The notes beneath the pieces were generated by a model, which did not search any database, was not told the origin of the DNA, and saw only the letters and a program-made list of their open reading frames with translations. Both the position numbers and the translations under genes were made by a program. A stretch of DNA of 46,933 nucleotides, from NCBI GenBank assembly GCA_910585815.1, contig CAJUFJ010000023.1, positions 1 to 46,933 of the forward strand, read 5' to 3'. This DNA is from an uncultured Oscillospiraceae bacterium. GTDB taxonomy: Bacteria; Bacillota; Clostridia; Oscillospirales; Oscillospiraceae. Every line of letters starts with the position of its first letter. The stretch's first letter is position 1. This document shows positions 22,372 to 30,018 of this stretch, piece by piece.

Positions 22372-23016
22372 ATGGAACATTTTTCGGAGTACTGTTTCCA
22401 GACACTGGCGAAGGAACGGCCCTTTGACTGGCCCGGCCAGTTGGAAAAATCCCCTGTAACAGACGCGGATATACAGGCGGTGGAAGCGGCCTGGGGATAC
22501 CGCTTTCCGGAGGAGTTCCGGGAGTTCCTGATGTCATATATTCTCCCAAGCCCAACTTGGGTCTATGGAAAGTTCTACGGGGAATCTTTTGATGATTGGC
22601 CCGGCGGCGGGACAACATACTCCCCTGAGCTGAAACGCTATTTACAGTGGGATGAAATTCCAGACGATCAGGAAATCTGTGTGTTAGAATTTAATCTGTC
22701 CGGCCTGGAAGAAATGGCGGATATTCGGGGACACAACCTCCAGGAAAATATAGAGCGGCTGTCTTGGACGGGCACTGCATCTTCAGGCTATATCCTGCTG
22801 GGTGAGTTTACCGATAATTATGTCTTTTTAGAGTGCGAAACCGGCCGGGTTGTCTATGTCGACCATGACTGTTATACAATGAGCCATCAGTCAGAGGTGG
22901 AAAATATCAGGGAATATCAATCCCTGCTGTTCAAAAATTTCTATGACCTGTTAAAATGTCTTTTCTTAGGTATCGTTTGCGACGGAGCAACCTCGGAGCT
23001 GATGCCTGTAGAGTAA
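22372..23016 (+). CDS. SUKH (SMI1/KNR4) family protein
   Basis: A 214-residue soluble protein with the SUKH pattern: VTDADIQAVEAAWGYRFPEEFREFL (shown in parts: DIQAVEAAWGYRFPEEF), then a glycine-rich strand region and a C-terminal WTGTASSGYILLGEF...VYVDHD block. SUKH proteins are commonly immunity proteins against secreted nuclease toxins; others have unrelated roles. No toxin or secretion gene adjoins it. The start ATG 22372 follows GTGGAG closely; the 10-base distance from dapL suggests co-transcription. AT content is higher than in dapL, consistent with acquisition. Confidence 0.75.
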   Translation: MEHFSEYCFQTLAKERPFDWPGQLEKSPVTDADIQAVEAAWGYRFPEEFREFLMSYILPSPTWVYGKFYGESFDDWPGGGTTYSPELKRYLQWDEIPDDQEICVLEFNLSGLEEMADIRGHNLQENIERLSWTGTASSGYILLGEFTDNYVFLECETGRVVYVDHDCYTMSHQSEVENIREYQSLLFKNFYDLLKCLFLGIVCDGATSELMPVE

Positions 23017-23031
23017 AAACGCTGACATAAA

Positions 23032-23054
23032 AAGGCCGCCCGGCGGGCGGCCTT
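23032..23054. terminator. Bidirectional terminator
   Basis: Ten-base stem AAGGCCGCCC / GGGCGGCCTT; on the minus strand it is followed by a run of T. It lies between the SUKH gene (+) and the small protein gene (-). Confidence 0.85.
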
Positions 23055-23057
23055 CTC

Positions 23058-23204
23058 TTATTCCTGATCTTTTGCTTCCGCGATGGTGTCCAGCAGATCA
23101 CACAATTCCTCGTTTGTGTAGTTCTTTCCGCTCTTTTTAATCAGTCGGCGCAGCTCGTAGATTACAGCCTGCTGGATAATCTTGATTTCTTTTTCGCTTG
23201 GCAT
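23058..23204 (-). CDS. Conserved 48-residue protein, paralogue 1
   Basis: A small open frame with excellent signals: AAAGGAGGT 6 bases before the ATG at 23204, a near-consensus promoter and a terminator. The product reads MPSEKEIKIIQQAVIYELRR and continues LIKKSGKNYTNEELCDLLDT to end IAEAKDQE. It is charged, lacks a signal or membrane segment and is probably two helices. A second copy, 49 residues, is at 25745-25894. Identity across residues 11-48 is high, with conservative changes (N/D, L/I), so selection acts on protein. I do not recognise the family and assign no function. Confidence 0.8.
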   Translation of the reverse strand: MPSEKEIKIIQQAVIYELRRLIKKSGKNYTNEELCDLLDTIAEAKDQE

Positions 23205-23259
23205 AAGCTTACCTCCTTTACACCGGCAATGTTCTGCTGTGATTCTTTAATATATTTAT

Positions 23260-23288
23260 ATTATATCAGAGAAACTGGAACACGTCAA
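23260..23288 (-). promoter_or_regulatory. Sigma-A promoter of small protein 1
   Basis: Minus strand TTGACG (23288-23283), 17-base spacer, TATAAT (23265-23260), 55 bases before the start codon. Confidence 0.85.
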
Positions 23289-23315
23289 TGTGAAGCGGTT
23301 GGGAACATAAAAAAC

Positions 23316-23336
23316 CTCCTGTGCCATACACAGGAG
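23316..23336 (-). terminator. Terminator of rpmB
   Basis: Minus strand stem CTCCTGTG / CACAGGAG with a 5-base loop followed by GTTTTTT, 20 bases after the rpmB stop. Confidence 0.9.
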
Positions 23337-23358
23337 ATTTTTTACGGGCCATATTCCA

Positions 23359-23547
23359 TTACACAGCGCGGGTGACCTTACCGGAACGGAGGCATCTGGT
23401 GCAGACGTAAACATGAGTGGGGGTACCATTCACGATCGCCTTAACCCGCTTCACATTGGGCTTCCAGGTACGGTTGGAGCGGCGGTGGGAGTGGGAAACC
23501 TTGATGCCGAAGGTCACACCCTTGTCGCAAAATTCGCATTTGGCCAT
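23359..23547 (-). CDS. rpmB: 50S ribosomal protein L28
   Basis: A 62-residue large-subunit ribosomal protein. MAKCEFCDKGVTFGIKVSHS and the late CTRC give the two Cys pairs of the zinc-binding (C+) form of L28. SHSHRRSNRTWKPNVKRVK is the usual conserved block. Start ATG 23547 follows GAGGAGG. Monocistronic, with its own promoter and terminator. Confidence 0.97.
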   Translation of the reverse strand: MAKCEFCDKGVTFGIKVSHSHRRSNRTWKPNVKRVKAIVNGTPTHVYVCTRCLRSGKVTRAV

Positions 23548-23618
23548 GTTGCTAACCTCCTCGCTATGAGAAATATCTGAAACCTTGGAAAATTACCTTC
23601 AAAAAAGCTTCGATTGAT

Positions 23619-23647
23619 ATCATAACAGATATTCCCCGGAAATGCAA
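23619..23647 (-). promoter_or_regulatory. Promoter of rpmB
   Basis: Minus strand TTGCAT (23647-23642), 17-base spacer, TATGAT (23624-23619). Confidence 0.75.
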
Positions 23648-23690
23648 GTATTTTTTTCAAAAAGTCCGTGGGAGAATTGGGCGGAAGCGA

Positions 23691-23720
23691 TTGACAGAAA
23701 ACCCCTCCTTCGCTTATACT
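23691..23720 (+). promoter_or_regulatory. Promoter of the hprK operon
   Basis: TTGACA (23691-23696), 18-base spacer, TATACT (23715-23720). A small hairpin TCGGGGG/CCCCCGA follows in the leader at about 23734-23755. Confidence 0.8.
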
Positions 23721-23794
23721 GAAAAGGAAATAATCGGGGGCGGCTGCACCCCCGAAACTGCGGAGAACACCGCGCTGGAGAGGAGACGGAAGCT

Positions 23795-24748
23795 ATGTCG
23801 GAACAGCAAAAAAGTGTAAAACTGGGGGAGATCATACAGGAATTCAACCTGGAGATTCTGCGTACCGCCCCCGACTATGAGAACGTACCCCTGCGGGCCC
23901 TGGACATCAACCGGCCCGGCCTGCCCCTGACCGGTTTTTTTGAGCATTTCGACACCGAGCGGCTGCTGTTGATTGGTCTGACGGAGCATACATATTTAAG
24001 CGACCTGACCCCGGAGCAGCGGCGGGAGCGGTTTGACCGCCTGCTGTCCTACCCGGTGCCTGCGCTGATCCTCACCCGGGGGCTGGAGGCCTATCCCGAG
24101 TGCCTGGAGATGGCGGACAAGCACGGGCGGACGGTGCTGCGCTCCACCCAGCGGACCGCTGTGTTTATGAGCTCCCTCATCAGCAGCCTGTACAGCCACC
24201 TGGCCCCCCAGATCACCCAGTCGGGGGTGATGCTGGAGGTCTACGGCGAGGGCATCCTGATTCAGGGTGAGTCGGGGGTGGGCAAGAGCGAGGTGGCCAT
24301 CGAGCTGCTGAAGCGGGGCCACCGCCTGGTGGCTGACGACGCGGTGGAAATTAAGGTGACCAGCCACGACACCCTTCTGGCCACCGCCCCCGCCCTGATC
24401 CGGGGCTACATGGAGCTGCGGGGCATCGGTGTTATCGACATCAGCCGCCTGCTGGGCATGGGCGCCATCAAGCTGAACCAGGAGATCGACCTGGTGGTCA
24501 ACCTGGAGCCCTGGGACGACAAAGCGGTATATGACCGCTTCGGCCTGGAGTCCCATTTTACTGAAATTTTGGGCGTGAAGGTGCCCGCCGCTACCATCCC
24601 GGTAAAGCCCGGCCGAAACCTGGCCAGCATTGTGGAGGTGGCCGCCATGAACAACCGCAACCGGAAGATGGGCCACAACGCGGCCCAGGAGCTGACCGAC
24701 CGGATGGACAAGCTGTTTCAGGAGCAATTGGAAGGAGGAGAAAACTGA
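23795..24748 (+). CDS. hprK: HPr kinase/phosphorylase
   Basis: HprK phosphorylates and dephosphorylates Ser46 of HPr and so sets carbon catabolite control in low-GC Gram-positives and relatives. 317 residues, normal length. Walker A is GESGVGKSE (158-166), followed by HRLVADDAVEI; the family signature region reads ELRGIGVIDISRLLGMGAI. The N-terminal ~130 residues form the accessory domain. Start ATG 23795 follows GAGGAGACGG. Its stop overlaps the glk start by one base (TGATG). Confidence 0.96.
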   Translation: MSEQQKSVKLGEIIQEFNLEILRTAPDYENVPLRALDINRPGLPLTGFFEHFDTERLLLIGLTEHTYLSDLTPEQRRERFDRLLSYPVPALILTRGLEAYPECLEMADKHGRTVLRSTQRTAVFMSSLISSLYSHLAPQITQSGVMLEVYGEGILIQGESGVGKSEVAIELLKRGHRLVADDAVEIKVTSHDTLLATAPALIRGYMELRGIGVIDISRLLGMGAIKLNQEIDLVVNLEPWDDKAVYDRFGLESHFTEILGVKVPAATIPVKPGRNLASIVEVAAMNNRNRKMGHNAAQELTDRMDKLFQEQLEGGEN

Positions 24749-25704
24749 TGTATTACATTGGCATTGACGTAGGCGGCACCAACCTGGTGGCCGGACTGGT
24801 GGACGAGACGGGGCGCATCCTCAACAAGGTGAGCACCCCCGTGGCCAAGGACATGACGGCGGAGCAGTTTGGCAAGGAGCTGGCCCGCATGTCCCGCCGG
24901 CTGTGCGAGGTGGGGGAGCTTCCCTTCGACAAAATCGAGGCGGTGGGCGTGGGCCTGCCCGGCGCGGTGGACAATAAGGTCGGCCTGTTTGTCCAGAACC
25001 CCAATATGCCCTTCAAGGACAAAAATGTGCCGCTGCGGGAGATGTTCCAGAAGGAGTGGGACGTACCCGTCTACCTGGGCAACGACGCCAACTGCGCCGC
25101 CGTGGGCGAATACTGGGCGGGCGCGGCCAAGGGCTGCGACCCGGCGGTGGTGGTCACCCTGGGCACCGGCATTGGCGGCGGTCTGGTGGTGGGCGGCAAG
25201 CTGTTCACCGGCTTTGCCAACGCCGGCATGGAGATCGGCCACATGATTATCCAGCCCAACGGCATCCTGTGCGGCTGCGGCGGGCGGGGCTGCTGGGAGC
25301 GGTACGGCTCAGCCACCGCCCTGATTCAGCTCACCCAGCTGGAGATGGAGCGCAGCCGGGACAGCCAGCTGTGGGAGCTGTGCGACAACGACCCGTCCAA
25401 GGTCCAGGGCCGCACCTCCTTCCAGGCCGCCCGCCTGGGGGACGAGGCCGCCAAGCGGGTGCTGGCCAACTATCTCCAGGGGCTGTCCATCGGCATGATA
25501 AACCTGGTGAATATCCTCCAGCCCGAGATCATCTGCCTGGGCGGCGGCGTGAGCAACGCCGAGGACGACCTGTTGCTGAATCCCCTGCGGGAGCTGGTCT
25601 GGCGGGGCTGCTTCGACAAGGAGCACCATGTCCGCATCGAGAAGGCCTCCCTGGGCAACGACGCCGGTGTTGTCGGCGCGGCCCTGCTGTGTAATCTGGT
25701 ATAA
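24748..25704 (+). CDS. glk: ROK-family glucokinase
   Basis: A 318-residue ROK kinase, most likely ATP-dependent glucokinase making glucose-6-phosphate. ATP motif IGIDVGGTN at 4-12, catalytic Asp113 in LGNDANC, phosphate motif LGTGIGGGLVVGG (138-150), zinc-site His165 and CGCGGRGC (Cys175, 177 and 182). Translationally coupled to hprK, linking glucose phosphorylation to HPr control. A fructokinase or N-acetylmannosamine kinase activity cannot be excluded from sequence alone. Confidence 0.92.
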   Translation: MYYIGIDVGGTNLVAGLVDETGRILNKVSTPVAKDMTAEQFGKELARMSRRLCEVGELPFDKIEAVGVGLPGAVDNKVGLFVQNPNMPFKDKNVPLREMFQKEWDVPVYLGNDANCAAVGEYWAGAAKGCDPAVVVTLGTGIGGGLVVGGKLFTGFANAGMEIGHMIIQPNGILCGCGGRGCWERYGSATALIQLTQLEMERSRDSQLWELCDNDPSKVQGRTSFQAARLGDEAAKRVLANYLQGLSIGMINLVNILQPEIICLGGGVSNAEDDLLLNPLRELVWRGCFDKEHHVRIEKASLGNDAGVVGAALLCNLV

Positions 25705-25710
25705 CGGTTT

Positions 25711-25736
25711 AAGGCCCGGGCAAAAGCCCGGGCCTT
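25711..25736. terminator. Terminator after glk (possibly bidirectional)
   Basis: Perfect 11-base stem AAGGCCCGGGC / GCCCGGGCCTT with loop AAAA, between glk (+) and small protein 2 (-). Confidence 0.8.
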
Positions 25737-25744
25737 GCGTATTT

Positions 25745-25894
25745 TCAGGTTTCCTGATCCTTTGCCTCTGCAATGGTGTCGATCAGATTGCACAATTCCT
25801 CGTTGGTGTAGTCCTTGCCGCTCTTTTTAATCAGGCGGCGCAGCTCATAAAGAATCGCCTGCTGTGTATCTTTGCGGTCTTTTTCAGTTCCCAT
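25745..25894 (-). CDS. Conserved 49-residue protein, paralogue 2
   Basis: Second copy of the small protein at 23058-23204. The product reads MGTEKDRKDTQQAILYELRR, then LIKKSGKDYTNEELCNLIDT, then IAEAKDQET. The start ATG 25894 follows AAAGGGGTG. The N-terminal ten residues differ from paralogue 1 while the rest is almost the same, again with its own promoter. Both copies face opposite to their large neighbours. Function unknown. Confidence 0.8.
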   Translation of the reverse strand: MGTEKDRKDTQQAILYELRRLIKKSGKDYTNEELCNLIDTIAEAKDQET

Positions 25895-25922
25895 GCTGTT
25901 CACCCCTTTGGTATTTGAATAC

Positions 25923-25952
25923 ATTATAACACAATCGTGACGGGGAAAACAA
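25923..25952 (-). promoter_or_regulatory. Promoter of small protein 2
   Basis: Minus strand TTGTTT (25952-25947), 18-base spacer, TATAAT (25928-25923). Confidence 0.7.
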
Positions 25953-25969
25953 GAGCGTTTTAAACTTTG

Positions 25970-26054
25970 CTCACGCCCGTCTCATAAATTCAGGAAAGCT
26001 GTGGAATGTAGGGCAGGGGCAGAATCTCTGCCCTGCTTATGAGACGGGCGTGAG
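25970..26054. repeat. Short MITE-like palindrome, relative of 9871-10040
   Basis: Exact 18-base inverted ends CTCACGCCCGTCTCATAA (25970-25987) and their complement (26037-26054), with an inner GGGCAG/CTGCCC hairpin and a T run after the right end. It shares GTCTCATAAAT, the adjacent TCAGGAAA and TGTAGGGCAGGGG with the 9871 element. It may act as a terminator before murB. Confidence 0.75.
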
Positions 26055-26134
26055 TTTTTTTGTTTCACCTATTCTAATTTCTCCAAAAATCTGCTATAAT
26101 CAAACGATACAACGATCTTGATTTTGGAGGGCCT

Positions 26135-27052
26135 ATGGAACGACTGGAGAAACTGCTGAGAGAGCGCTGTCCTGAAATGGAGCTGCGGGTGAACGAGCTT
26201 ATGTCGAAGCACACCACCTTCCGCATCGGCGGCCCGGCGGCGCTGATGGCCCTGCCCGGAAACACAGCGCAGGTGAGGGCGGTGCTGGACATCGCCCGAG
26301 AGCTGGACATCGAGCCCTTTTTCCTGGGCAACGGCTCCAACCTGCTGGTGGCCGACGGGGGCTATCGAGGCTTTGTGGTGAAGCTGGCGGGGGAGTTTGA
26401 GGAGATTTTTACAAAGGTCCTGGAGGACGGAACGCTTGCGTTGGTGGCCGGGGGGGCCGCCCTGCTGTCTCGGATGTCCAGCCGGGCGCTGGAGGAAGGC
26501 TTCACCGGCCTGGAGTTTGCCGGCGGCATCCCCGGCAGCCTAGGCGGGGCGGTCACCATGAACGCCGGGGCCTACGGCGGGGAGATGGCCCAGGTGATGG
26601 AGCTTGTCAACGTCCTGACAAATGACGGAACAGTACAGACCTTCTCAAAGGAAGAATGCCAGTTTGGCTATCGAAGGAGTATTTTTTCCGGCAGCGATTA
26701 CCTCATTTTAGAGGCGATCTTTTCCCTGGAGCCGGGGGACCCGGAGGCCATCAGGGCCCGCATGGAGGAGCTGGCCGCCAAACGGAAGGAGAAACAGCCC
26801 CTGGAGTACCCCAGCGCCGGGTCCATGTTCAAGCGTCCCCCGGGACACTTCGCCGCCGCCCTCATTGACCAGTGCGGCCTGAAGGGTCTCACCGTGGGCG
26901 GGGCCCAGGTGTCGGAAAAGCACGCCGGCTTTGTGGTCAACCGGGGGGGCGCCACCTGCGCTGATGTGCTGGAGCTGGTGCGGCAGGTGAAGGAGGAAGT
27001 CCTCCGGCAGACCGGCGTGGAGCTGGAGATGGAGGTCAAGGTGCTGAGATGA
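26135..27052 (+). CDS. murB: UDP-N-acetylenolpyruvoylglucosamine reductase
   Basis: MurB makes UDP-N-acetylmuramic acid, an FAD/NADPH-dependent early step of peptidoglycan synthesis. 305 residues. FAD-binding blocks are FFLGNGSNLLVADGG and GIPGSLGGAVTMNAGAYGGE; the catalytic serine lies in PSAGSMFKRP, and the late KHAGFVVNRGGAT is typical of the shorter Gram-positive type. Start ATG 26135 follows TTGGAGG. A TATAAT at 26095-26100 is a likely -10, with a poor -35. The stop overlaps the next frame (ATGA). Confidence 0.96.
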   Translation: MERLEKLLRERCPEMELRVNELMSKHTTFRIGGPAALMALPGNTAQVRAVLDIARELDIEPFFLGNGSNLLVADGGYRGFVVKLAGEFEEIFTKVLEDGTLALVAGGAALLSRMSSRALEEGFTGLEFAGGIPGSLGGAVTMNAGAYGGEMAQVMELVNVLTNDGTVQTFSKEECQFGYRRSIFSGSDYLILEAIFSLEPGDPEAIRARMEELAAKRKEKQPLEYPSAGSMFKRPPGHFAAALIDQCGLKGLTVGGAQVSEKHAGFVVNRGGATCADVLELVRQVKEEVLRQTGVELEMEVKVLR

Positions 27053-27493
27053 AGCTGAGTGAACGGTATCGGGTGGGGATATACGCCGTCCGGGAGAAAA
27101 CCACCCTGCTGGTGCCCACTGTGGGCATCAAATGCGCGTCCCAACGAGGCCCGAAAGCTGCCCTGGCCGCCCCAGGCGGAGGAGCTGGGCGCGGCGGTGC
27201 TGGAGCTGCTGGACGAGCTGAAACAAAATCGCATCCAATATAACCCGGAGGCCAAGGGCTATTGGTTCCAGCCTGGCATCCGCAGCTGGAAGGCCTTCCA
27301 GGCGGCTTCCTCTACGGTTGACGTTGAGCTAAGGGGGACGGAGCTATCCATTACCCGGTGGGATGGCCGCTCCGAGCGGGGCTTTGTCCCAGAGCTGGAG
27401 CCCTGCACGGTGCTCCAGGAGGGTGTCGGCCCAAAGGAGCTGGGGGAGGCCATTCTGGCCGCGCTGATCCCCTTGGTGGAGAAGGAGCGCTAA
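27049..27493 (+). pseudogene. Frameshifted conserved hypothetical gene between murB and rapZ
   Basis: Two frames together look like one damaged gene. ATG 27049, inside the murB stop, opens MKLSERYRVGIYAVREKTTL with a natural N-terminus, but that frame degenerates into Gly/Ala-rich sequence after about 27140. From there the +1 frame reads sensibly to 27493 (PNEARKLPWPPQAEELGAAV ... ILAALIPLVEKER), although its own only ATG at 27059 gives a Cys/Trp-rich, unlikely start. A single-base gain or loss near 27120-27150 would rejoin them. Either a real frameshift or a sequence error. The product is unknown. Confidence 0.6.
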
Positions 27494-27494
27494 A

Positions 27495-27545
27495 GGCTCC
27501 CCCCTTGTGGGGGAGCTGTCAGCCGAAGGCTGACTGAGGGGGCGC
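27495..27545 (+). repeat. Half copy of the modular palindromic repeat
   Basis: GGCTCCCCCCTTGTGGGGGAG then hairpin TGTCAGCC-GAA-GGCTGACT then AGGGGG. The matching right half is absent. It starts immediately after the stop of the broken gene. Confidence 0.8.
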
Positions 27546-27573
27546 AGTCCAAAGAGGCCGGCGGCACATAGGG

Positions 27574-27598
27574 CGGGCGGCCACAGGCCGCCCCTACA
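27574..27598 (+). repeat. 25-base dispersed repeat, copy 1
   Basis: A self-complementary stretch (GGGCGGCC-aca-GGCCGCCC plus flanks) identical to 31386-31410. Both copies sit between genes, 39-26 bases before a start codon. Confidence 0.8.
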
Positions 27599-27636
27599 TA
27601 GGCAACCAAAAGATACCCAAAAAAGAGAGTGATATC

Positions 27637-28500
27637 ATGGAATTTATCATTATTTCCGGCCTGTCCGGAGCGGGAAAGAGCAAGGCGGCATCTTTCATGG
27701 AAGACATGGACTACTTCTGTGTGGACAATCTGCCCGCCCCCCTTATCCCCAAGTTTGCCGAGCTGGGCATGGCGGGCTCCGGGGAGTACGACCGGGTGGC
27801 TCTGGTCACCGACGTCCGGGCGGGCACCAACTTCGACGGACTCTTTCAGGCCCTGGACGCCCTGGAGACCATGAAGTGCGCCTACCGCATCCTCTTTATG
27901 GACGCGGCCGACGAGACCATCATCAAGCGGTACAAGGAGACCCGCCGGGCCCACCCCCTGGCGGAGGACGCGGACAGCCTGGAGGGGGCTATCGCCCTGG
28001 AGCGGCGGATGCTGGCCCCCCTGCGGGCGCGGGCGGACAAGATTGTAAACACCACCAACCTGTCCACCGCCAAGCTGAAAGGGGTCCTTCGCCAGATGTT
28101 CGGCCGGGTGGGCACGTCGGAGGGACGGATGGAAGTGCAGGTGACCTCCTTTGGCTTCAAGCATGGGGTGCCCATGGAGGCCGACCTGATTTTTGATGCC
28201 CGCTTCCTGCCCAACCCCTTCTATGTCACCGAGCTGCGCCCCCTCACCGGCCTGGACGCCGGGGTGCGGGACTACGTCTTTCAAAACGGCCAGGGGGAGG
28301 AATTTCTCAAGCGGCTTTGGGAGCTGGTGGGCTGGCTCCTCCCCCGGTATGAGGAGGAGGGCAAGACCTCCCTGGTCATCTCCATAGGCTGCACCGGCGG
28401 GCACCACCGCTCTGTTGCCATCGCCCACGCTCTGGGGGAGAAAATCAAGGCCCAGGGCTGGCCGGTGGCGGAGAGCCACCGGGATTTAGGGCGAAATTGA
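27637..28500 (+). CDS. rapZ: RNase adapter protein RapZ (YvcJ family)
   Basis: A 287-residue nucleotide-binding protein. Walker A is GLSGAGKSK near residues 8-16, FCVDNLPAPLIP follows, and the C-terminal half carries SFGFKHGVPMEADLIFDARF, NPFYV and the ISIGCTGGHHRSV block, all typical. In E. coli RapZ controls GlmS through a small RNA; in Gram-positives the YvcJ form has GTPase activity and less clear roles. Here it sits in the conserved rapZ-yvcK-whiA cluster. Start 27637 lies after AAAAAAGAGAG, a modest site. Confidence 0.95.
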   Translation: MEFIIISGLSGAGKSKAASFMEDMDYFCVDNLPAPLIPKFAELGMAGSGEYDRVALVTDVRAGTNFDGLFQALDALETMKCAYRILFMDAADETIIKRYKETRRAHPLAEDADSLEGAIALERRMLAPLRARADKIVNTTNLSTAKLKGVLRQMFGRVGTSEGRMEVQVTSFGFKHGVPMEADLIFDARFLPNPFYVTELRPLTGLDAGVRDYVFQNGQGEEFLKRLWELVGWLLPRYEEEGKTSLVISIGCTGGHHRSVAIAHALGEKIKAQGWPVAESHRDLGRN

Positions 28501-28512
28501 GGAGGGGGTCCC

Positions 28513-28983
28513 ATGGAACTTGATCAACTGTATGAGAGTATCCAAAATTTGAAGTCCAAAGGTGCAGTGGCCGACACCTACGGCGGGACCGGCGATCCGG
28601 GCGACCCGGATGGAGCCGTCCTCACCGAGTTCATAGAGTATATCAATGTCTGGCACGCCCAAAACCGGCCGGACTGGCTGGAGGCCCTTTACCAGGTGCT
28701 GGCCTGGCAGTTTGAGACCTTCCACGAGGGGGCGGACAGCTATTATGAGAACTTCTACGGCGATTCTCCCCGGGCAATCCAGGTAAAAACGGCGGATTTC
28801 CTGGAGGAGAACGGGTATTTGGAGCTTGCGGCTCCATACCGCCAGGGAATGGATTCCACGGTTCAAGGCATTTCCGAGTGGATGGACGAACACCTGGAAA
28901 CCGTGTGGCGGTTCTGCCTGGACATTTTGGAGAAGCACAGATCAGACTGGCCGGAGCTGGAAGAAAGGAATGAAAATGGCTGA
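28513..28983 (+). CDS. Hypothetical acidic protein inserted between rapZ and yvcK
   Basis: A 156-residue soluble, acidic, mostly helical protein. GGAGGGGG precedes ATG 28513, and it overlaps yvcK by 8 bases, so it is a genuine member of the operon. Stretches such as EFIEYINVWHAQNRPDWLEA and FETFHEGADSYYENFYGD recall the DMP19/DUF4375 family, which has a similar aromatic-rich helical pattern, but I am not sure. Codon use matches the neighbours. Function unknown. Confidence 0.75.
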   Translation: MELDQLYESIQNLKSKGAVADTYGGTGDPGDPDGAVLTEFIEYINVWHAQNRPDWLEALYQVLAWQFETFHEGADSYYENFYGDSPRAIQVKTADFLEENGYLELAAPYRQGMDSTVQGISEWMDEHLETVWRFCLDILEKHRSDWPELEERNENG

Positions 28984-30016
28984 ATCTTACCCCACCCTCC
29001 ACCAGTGGGAGCGGGGGCCCAAGATCGTCGCCATCGGCGGCGGGACGGGCCTGTCCACCATGCTGCGGGGGCTGAAAAAATACACCAGAAACCTCACTGC
29101 CATCGTCACTGTGGCGGACAACGGCGGCGGCTCCGGGATGCTCCGCCAGGACCTGGGGATGCCCCCGCCGGGGGACATCCGCCACTGCATGGAGTCCCTG
29201 GCCAACACCGAGCCCATTATGGAGAAGCTGCTCACCTACCGCTTCACCGAGGGCAGTCTGGCCGGCCAGTCCTTCGGCAACCTGATTCTGGCCGCCCTCA
29301 ACGGGGTGACCGGCTCCTTTGAGGAGGCAGTTACCCAGATGAGCCACGTGCTGGCCATCACCGGCCGGGTGGTGCCGGTGACCAGCGCCGATGTCCAGCT
29401 GGAGGCCGTTTTTGAGAACGGCGCCCGGGTGGTGGGGGAGTCCCAGATCGCCGCCTGCAAGAAGGAGCAGGACTGCCGCATCCACCATGTAGCCCTGATT
29501 CCCGACCACCCCCGGGCCACTCCGGCGGCGCTGGAGGCCATCAGGGAGGCCGACCTGATTCTGATGGGGCCGGGAAGCCTGTACACCAGCATCATCCCCA
29601 ACCTGCTGGTGGAGGGGGTGGCCCGGGCGGTGGCCCAGGCAGACGCCCCCAAGCTGTATATCTGCAACATCATGACCCAGGACGGGGAGACAGAGGGTTA
29701 CACCGCCGCCGACCACCTGGAGGCCCTGCTGGCCCACGGGGAGCCGGGGCTGGTGGACCTGTGTCTGGCCAACACCGCCCCGGTGCGGCCGGGGCTGCTG
29801 GAGAAGTACCGGGTGGAGGACGCCGTCCCCCTGACGGTGGACCGGGAGCGGGTGGCGGCGATGGGGCTGGAGCTGGTGGAGCGGCCGGTGGCTTCGGAGG
29901 AGGGCAACTACGCCCGCCACGACCCGGATAAGCTGGCCCAGGCGGTGCTGGACATCTACCGCAGCCGGGCGGTGCGCATCTTCCACGGGGCCCGGCGCTA
30001 CATACTGGAGGATTGA
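28976..30016 (+). CDS. yvcK: YvcK/gluconeogenesis factor (CofD-like family)
   Basis: YvcK (346 residues) binds UDP-sugars and is needed for growth on gluconeogenic carbon and for normal cell shape; the fold is that of 2-phospho-L-lactate transferase CofD. N-terminal VAIGGGTGLSTMLRGLKKYT, then VADNGGGSGMLRQDLGMPPP-GDIR and LIPDHPRATP are family marks, and MGPGSLYTSIIPNLLV is the phosphate-binding region. ATG 28976 is chosen because AGAAAGGA lies 6 bases upstream; an in-frame ATG at 28970 is too close to it. Two bases before whiA. Confidence 0.95.
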   Translation: MAESYPTLHQWERGPKIVAIGGGTGLSTMLRGLKKYTRNLTAIVTVADNGGGSGMLRQDLGMPPPGDIRHCMESLANTEPIMEKLLTYRFTEGSLAGQSFGNLILAALNGVTGSFEEAVTQMSHVLAITGRVVPVTSADVQLEAVFENGARVVGESQIAACKKEQDCRIHHVALIPDHPRATPAALEAIREADLILMGPGSLYTSIIPNLLVEGVARAVAQADAPKLYICNIMTQDGETEGYTAADHLEALLAHGEPGLVDLCLANTAPVRPGLLEKYRVEDAVPLTVDRERVAAMGLELVERPVASEEGNYARHDPDKLAQAVLDIYRSRAVRIFHGARRYILED

Positions 30017-30018
30017 AC

